A stretch of DNA of 64,000 bases from Alkalimonas mucilaginosa (lineage in GTDB: Bacteria > Pseudomonadota > Gammaproteobacteria > Enterobacterales > Alteromonadaceae). The stretch is taken from assembly GCF_036327005.1 (NCBI RefSeq), contig NZ_JAUGZK010000005.1, forward strand, positions 225,308 to 289,307, read 5' to 3'. The translations under genes were made by a program, and so were the position numbers. The notes beneath the pieces were generated by a model, which did not search any database, had not been told where the DNA came from, and was given only the letters and a program-made list of their open reading frames with translations. Shown here in pieces: positions 60,906 to 64,000 of this stretch (within the stretch, counting starts at the first letter, position 1; every line of letters starts with the position of its first letter).

Positions 60906-61835
60906 ATGGTAACTAGCAGTCAGCAGCAACTAGCCGAGGTACAAGGCTTTTTACAGCAATTGCAGGATAGTATCTGTCAGGCATTGCAGCAGGCCGATGG
61001 CAGAGCTCATTTTGTCGAGGATGCCTGGCAACGCGCTGGAGGTGGTGGTGGTCGCAGTCGGGTGTTGACAGGCGGTGCTGTGTTCGAACAGGCGGGGGTC
61101 AATTACTCGCATGTCTATGGTGCCCAAATGCCAGCTTCGGCCACGGCACACCGGCCAGAGCTGGCCGGGCGTAGTTTTCATGCCTGCGGTGTGTCGCTGG
61201 TGATTCACCCGAACAACCCGTACTTACCGACTACCCATGCTAATGTGCGCTTTTTTATTGCTGAAAAAGCAGGCGAGCCGCCGGTCTGGTGGTTTGGCGG
61301 AGGGTTTGATCTGACGCCTTTTTATCCCTTTGAAGAGGATGTGGTGCATTGGCATCAGGTTGCTAAGGCGGCGGTCGAGCCGTTCGGAGCGGAGTATTAT
61401 CCGCGCTACAAACAATGGTGCGATGACTATTTTTACTTAAAACATCGTGGCGAAACCCGTGGTGTCGGTGGTTTGTTCTTTGATGATCTGAATGAGCCTG
61501 GCTTTGAGCAAAGTTTTGCGCTGATGCGTGCTGTCGGCGAGGCCTTCTTGCCTGCTTATTTGCCTTTGGTAGAAAGGCGTAAAGAGACCCCTTATGGTGA
61601 GCGAGAGCGGCAGTTCCAGCTGTATCGGCGCGGCCGCTATGTGGAATTTAATCTGGTGTTTGATCGCGGTACCTTGTTTGGCCTGCAAAGCGGTGGCCGT
61701 ACCGAATCGATTTTGATGTCGATGCCTCCGCTGGTGCGGTGGCAATACGGTTTTCAGCCAGCGCCCGGCAGCCCGGAAGCTGCCTTGTACGAGCGTTATC
61801 TGCAGCCACAGGACTGGCTGGGGGTTAACAGTTAA
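60906..61835 (+). CDS. hemF: oxygen-dependent coproporphyrinogen III oxidase
   Basis: A 309-residue protein with HPNNPYLPTTHANVRFF, WWFGGGFDLTPFYPFEEDV and RGGLFFDD-like RGVGGLFFDDLN, all HemF hallmarks. It decarboxylates coproporphyrinogen III to protoporphyrinogen IX in heme synthesis. It is likely co-transcribed with tsaC and ends overlapping the truncated hemoglobin gene by 11 bases. Confidence 0.97.
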   Translation: MVTSSQQQLAEVQGFLQQLQDSICQALQQADGRAHFVEDAWQRAGGGGGRSRVLTGGAVFEQAGVNYSHVYGAQMPASATAHRPELAGRSFHACGVSLVIHPNNPYLPTTHANVRFFIAEKAGEPPVWWFGGGFDLTPFYPFEEDVVHWHQVAKAAVEPFGAEYYPRYKQWCDDYFYLKHRGETRGVGGLFFDDLNEPGFEQSFALMRAVGEAFLPAYLPLVERRKETPYGERERQFQLYRRGRYVEFNLVFDRGTLFGLQSGGRTESILMSMPPLVRWQYGFQPAPGSPEAALYERYLQPQDWLGVNS

Positions 61836-62274
61836 TCATATGGCTTGCCAGTTGTCCCAGCGACTGGCGTAGCCCTTCGCGTAACATGGCGTCTTCGACC
61901 ACCTCGTCCAGCGCCTGGTTCATGCAAAACATCCATTGATCGCGCAGCTGTTGATTGACGGTAAAAGGCAGGTGGCGGGCGCGCAGCCTGGGGTGGCCGT
62001 ATTTTTCTTCAAACAGGGCGGGGCCGCCCAGCCAGCCGGATAAGAACTCAAAGAACTTTTGCCGAATCGCATCCAAAGGTTGGGGGTGAATGGCCAACAG
62101 CTCGTGCGCCTCTGGTGCCGTTTCCATCACATCGTAAAAGCGATTGGCCAGGCGGCGCACTGCGGCTTCTCCACCCATAATGGCATAAGGCGTTTGCTTC
62201 GGGGTTGGATGTTCCGGCTGGCGCTCAGGCTGTTTTTTATGAAATACTTGCTGCAGGATTTGTTTGATGGACAT
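61825..62274 (-). CDS. group II truncated hemoglobin
   Basis: A 149-residue protein with about 25 polar residues before a globin fold: YAIMGGEAAVRRLANRFYDVM, then FEFLSGWLGGP and the proximal-His region HPRLRARHLPF, and Trp in DQWMFCMNQAL (the group II Trp). Such proteins bind oxygen or nitric oxide. The 3' end overlaps hemF and the start codon region overlaps that of aroE head to head. The closeness to hemF may be functional or accidental. Confidence 0.93.
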   Translation of the reverse strand: MSIKQILQQVFHKKQPERQPEHPTPKQTPYAIMGGEAAVRRLANRFYDVMETAPEAHELLAIHPQPLDAIRQKFFEFLSGWLGGPALFEEKYGHPRLRARHLPFTVNQQLRDQWMFCMNQALDEVVEDAMLREGLRQSLGQLASHMINC

Positions 62275-63091
62275 AAAAGTGGACCGCTACGCTGTATTTG
62301 GACATCCGATTGCGCACTCAAAGTCGCCGCTTATTCATACGCTCTTTGCACAGCAATGCGCCGAGGCCATGCAGTACCAGGCGATTTTAGCACCGCTGGA
62401 TGGCTTTGCCGAGAGCTGGCAGGCTTTTGTTGCCGAAGGTGGGCGGGGTGGCAATGTGACGGTGCCTTTTAAAGAGCAGGCCTTTGCTCTGGCGGAGCAG
62501 TTGACCGAGCGGGCGGCGCAAGCTGGCGCCGTCAATACCTTGTATTTTGATCAAAACGGCCAGTTGTGTGGTGATAACACCGATGGTGCCGGTTTGGTGC
62601 AGGACTTACTGCGGCTTGAAGCACCACTAAAAGATCAGCAGGTATTGCTGCTTGGCGCCGGTGGCGCCAGTCGCGGCGTAATTGGGCCTTTGCTGCAAGC
62701 TGGTGCTGCATCCATTACCATCGCCAATCGAACCGCTGCCAAAGCGCAATTGTTGGCAGAACACTTTGGCAGTAAGGTGTCTGGCTGTGCTTTAACGGAA
62801 ATTCCACCAGCGGCTTATTCTTTGGTGATCAATGCCACCTCGTCCGGTTTGTCGGGAGAGCGGCCAGCGATTGCAGCGGAAGCACTGAAGGGCTGCACCT
62901 TTGCCTATGACATGCTCTATGGCAAGGAGCCGACCGCATTTTTGCGCTGGTGTGCGCAGCAAGGCGTTCCGCGTCAGGCGGATGGGCTGGGTATGCTGGT
63001 GGGGCAGGCGGCTGAAGCTTTTCGCATCTGGCGTGGTAAAACACCTGCGGTAGAGCCTGTGATAGCCGCCTTAAAAAAGGCGCTGGTATGA
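62267..63091 (+). CDS. aroE: shikimate 5-dehydrogenase
   Basis: A 274-residue protein with the shikimate-binding HSKSPLIH and VTVPFKEQAF (catalytic Lys), GDNTDGAGL (Asp) and the NADP-binding GAGGASRGV. It reduces 3-dehydroshikimate in aromatic amino acid synthesis. I chose the ATG at 62267, with AGGA eight bases upstream; a GTG at 62279 would remove four residues and cannot be ruled out. The start lies inside the first codons of the globin on the other strand. Confidence 0.96.
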   Translation: MDIKVDRYAVFGHPIAHSKSPLIHTLFAQQCAEAMQYQAILAPLDGFAESWQAFVAEGGRGGNVTVPFKEQAFALAEQLTERAAQAGAVNTLYFDQNGQLCGDNTDGAGLVQDLLRLEAPLKDQQVLLLGAGGASRGVIGPLLQAGAASITIANRTAAKAQLLAEHFGSKVSGCALTEIPPAAYSLVINATSSGLSGERPAIAAEALKGCTFAYDMLYGKEPTAFLRWCAQQGVPRQADGLGMLVGQAAEAFRIWRGKTPAVEPVIAALKKALV

Positions 63092-63342
63092 ATCAACAGC
63101 TGATCTTTAATCATGACTTTGTGTATAGCGACGAGCAAGATGCTGTCAGCTTCAGCTGTTTATTGGCCGGGCTTCGGTTGACCGGCTATATTGCCCGGCC
63201 TGACGAGGTGTCGGCAGACGTCTGGCTTAGCCAGGTACAAGCGGCCGCCTTTGATTGGGAAGACGCAGCCGAGCAGGTGCTTACCGACGAGTGCTGGAAT
63301 GAGGCCGGTGAGTTCTGGCTACCGACCTCTGTTAACGACTAA
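63088..63342 (+). CDS. DUF1488 family protein (YrdB-like)
   Basis: An 84-residue acidic protein of the DUF1488 family, the E. coli yrdB place between aroE and yrdA. It contains FSCLLAGLRLTGYI and several Trp. Its function is unknown. It overlaps aroE by four bases (ATGA), and its stop overlaps that of the next gene on the other strand. Confidence 0.85.
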   Translation: MNQQLIFNHDFVYSDEQDAVSFSCLLAGLRLTGYIARPDEVSADVWLSQVQAAAFDWEDAAEQVLTDECWNEAGEFWLPTSVND

Positions 63343-63875
63343 ACCTGCTCTGCCAGATACTCATCTTTTAACAGCACATAATTTTTAGCGGATGCAGCTA
63401 AGAAGGTGCGCTCGGCTTCCGTTAACGGGCGGGCTTGTTTTACCGGGCTACCAACATACAAATAGCCGGATTGCAGAGTTTTGCCAGGTGGTACCAGACT
63501 GCCAGCACCAATGATCACATCATCTTCTACTACCGCATCGTCCATCACTATTGCGCCCATGCCCACCAGGATCCGATTGCCAAGGATGCAACCATGCAGC
63601 ATGCACTTGTGGCCGACAGTCACATCCTCGCCAATAATAAGCGGCGAGCCTTCGGGTTTGCTTGGGCTGGTACGGGTGACATGCAGCACGGTGCCATCCT
63701 GCACATTGGTGCGGGCACCAATGCGGATACGATTGACATCGCCACGGGCGGCCGCCAGGGGCCAGATGCTAACATCTGCTGCCAACTGCACATCACCAAC
63801 AATAACGGCAGATGCATCAATATAAACACTGTGGTCAAAGCTTGGGCTGATGCCGCGATACGAGCGAGTTGTCAT
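63339..63875 (-). CDS. gamma-carbonic-anhydrase-like protein (YrdA family)
   Basis: A 178-residue left-handed beta-helix protein of hexapeptide repeats (VIVGDVQLAADVSIWPLAAARGD, TNVQDGTVLHVT, GEDVTVGHKCMLHGC, IIGAGSLVPPGKTL). The three His needed for a metal site are present (in VLHVT, VGHKC and MLHGC). It is the orthologue of E. coli yrdA; carbonic anhydrase activity of this branch is not established. AGGAGG lies a few bases before the ATG. Confidence 0.93.
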   Translation of the reverse strand: MTTRSYRGISPSFDHSVYIDASAVIVGDVQLAADVSIWPLAAARGDVNRIRIGARTNVQDGTVLHVTRTSPSKPEGSPLIIGEDVTVGHKCMLHGCILGNRILVGMGAIVMDDAVVEDDVIIGAGSLVPPGKTLQSGYLYVGSPVKQARPLTEAERTFLAASAKNYVLLKDEYLAEQV

Positions 63876-64000
63876 GATAAATCCTCCTGTGCTGCATTAG
63901 TATGCAACAGTTGGCGCTTAAATGCCCGTAGCGGGCGAACTTTAAGCGAACAGCATTGAAAACAGCTATTTTAACCAATAACTGCTTGCAAGGCAGTAAA

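Noticed and set aside
1..64000. tRNA, rRNA, CRISPR arrays, prophage or mobile element genes
   Set aside because: Reading through the gaps showed no cloverleaf with a T-loop, no regular spaced repeats and no transposase or integrase; a covariance-model search would be the decisive test for structured RNAs.

Overview
This window is a housekeeping stretch of a gammaproteobacterial chromosome that spans the replication origin. Gene content and order (gyrB next to glyQS, mnmG-oriC-mioC, fadBA, and the trkA-rsmB-fmt-def / dprA-smg / tsaC-aroE-yrdBA blocks known from E. coli) fit the Alteromonadales-like gammaproteobacteria. The Rheinheimera/Alishewanella/Arsukibacterium group is my best guess from protein feel and synteny, but the genus is inference. 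No tRNA, rRNA, CRISPR, prophage or transposase gene was seen.

Region 1 (1-4.1 kb): a large lipoprotein M16 (pitrilysin-type) metalloprotease between two small, related, exported Gln-rich proteins, all on the minus strand. Matching tandem GGTTATAACC-type sites lie at about the same distance upstream of the protease and of the first small gene. This is the least explained part of the window. Region 2 (4.2-15.5 kb): a minus-strand run mnmG-rsmG-parA-parB followed by the complete atpIBEFHAGDC operon, with a recognisable promoter before atpI and a terminator after atpC. Region 3 (15.55-15.95 kb): an oriC with 15 GATC sites, an AT-rich unwinding segment, DnaA boxes and a duplicated GATC palindrome, between mnmG and mioC as in E. 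coli. A complete ERIC-type repeat follows mioC.

Region 4 (16.7-27.5 kb): deaD, trxC, a SWIM-SNF2 helicase, a DASH-type cryptochrome/photolyase, an uncharacterised probable outer-membrane barrel, a CorA transporter and mnmE. Region 5 (27.5-39.4 kb): yidC-yidD-rnpA-rpmH leftward and dnaA-dnaN-recF-gyrB then glyQS rightward, divergent from a 440-bp control region with DnaA boxes and an rpmH promoter. Two parS-type ParB sites lie inside recF, so the parAB genes and likely target sites are both present. Region 6 (39.5-46 kb): a two-receiver response regulator with a degenerate first receiver, a membrane diguanylate cyclase, an unknown membrane protein coupled to tusA, and fadBA with a FadR-like operator upstream.

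Region 7 (46-64 kb): slt, pepQ and trkH; trkA-rsmB-fmt-def leftward; a LysM protein, dprA, smg and a zinc-ribbon protein rightward; purEK leftward; tsaC, hemF, aroE and a DUF1488 gene rightward, with a truncated hemoglobin and a gamma-carbonic-anhydrase-like gene on the minus strand. Coding density is high: several convergent pairs meet with overlapping stop codons and no terminator. Coordinates of CDS include the stop codon.
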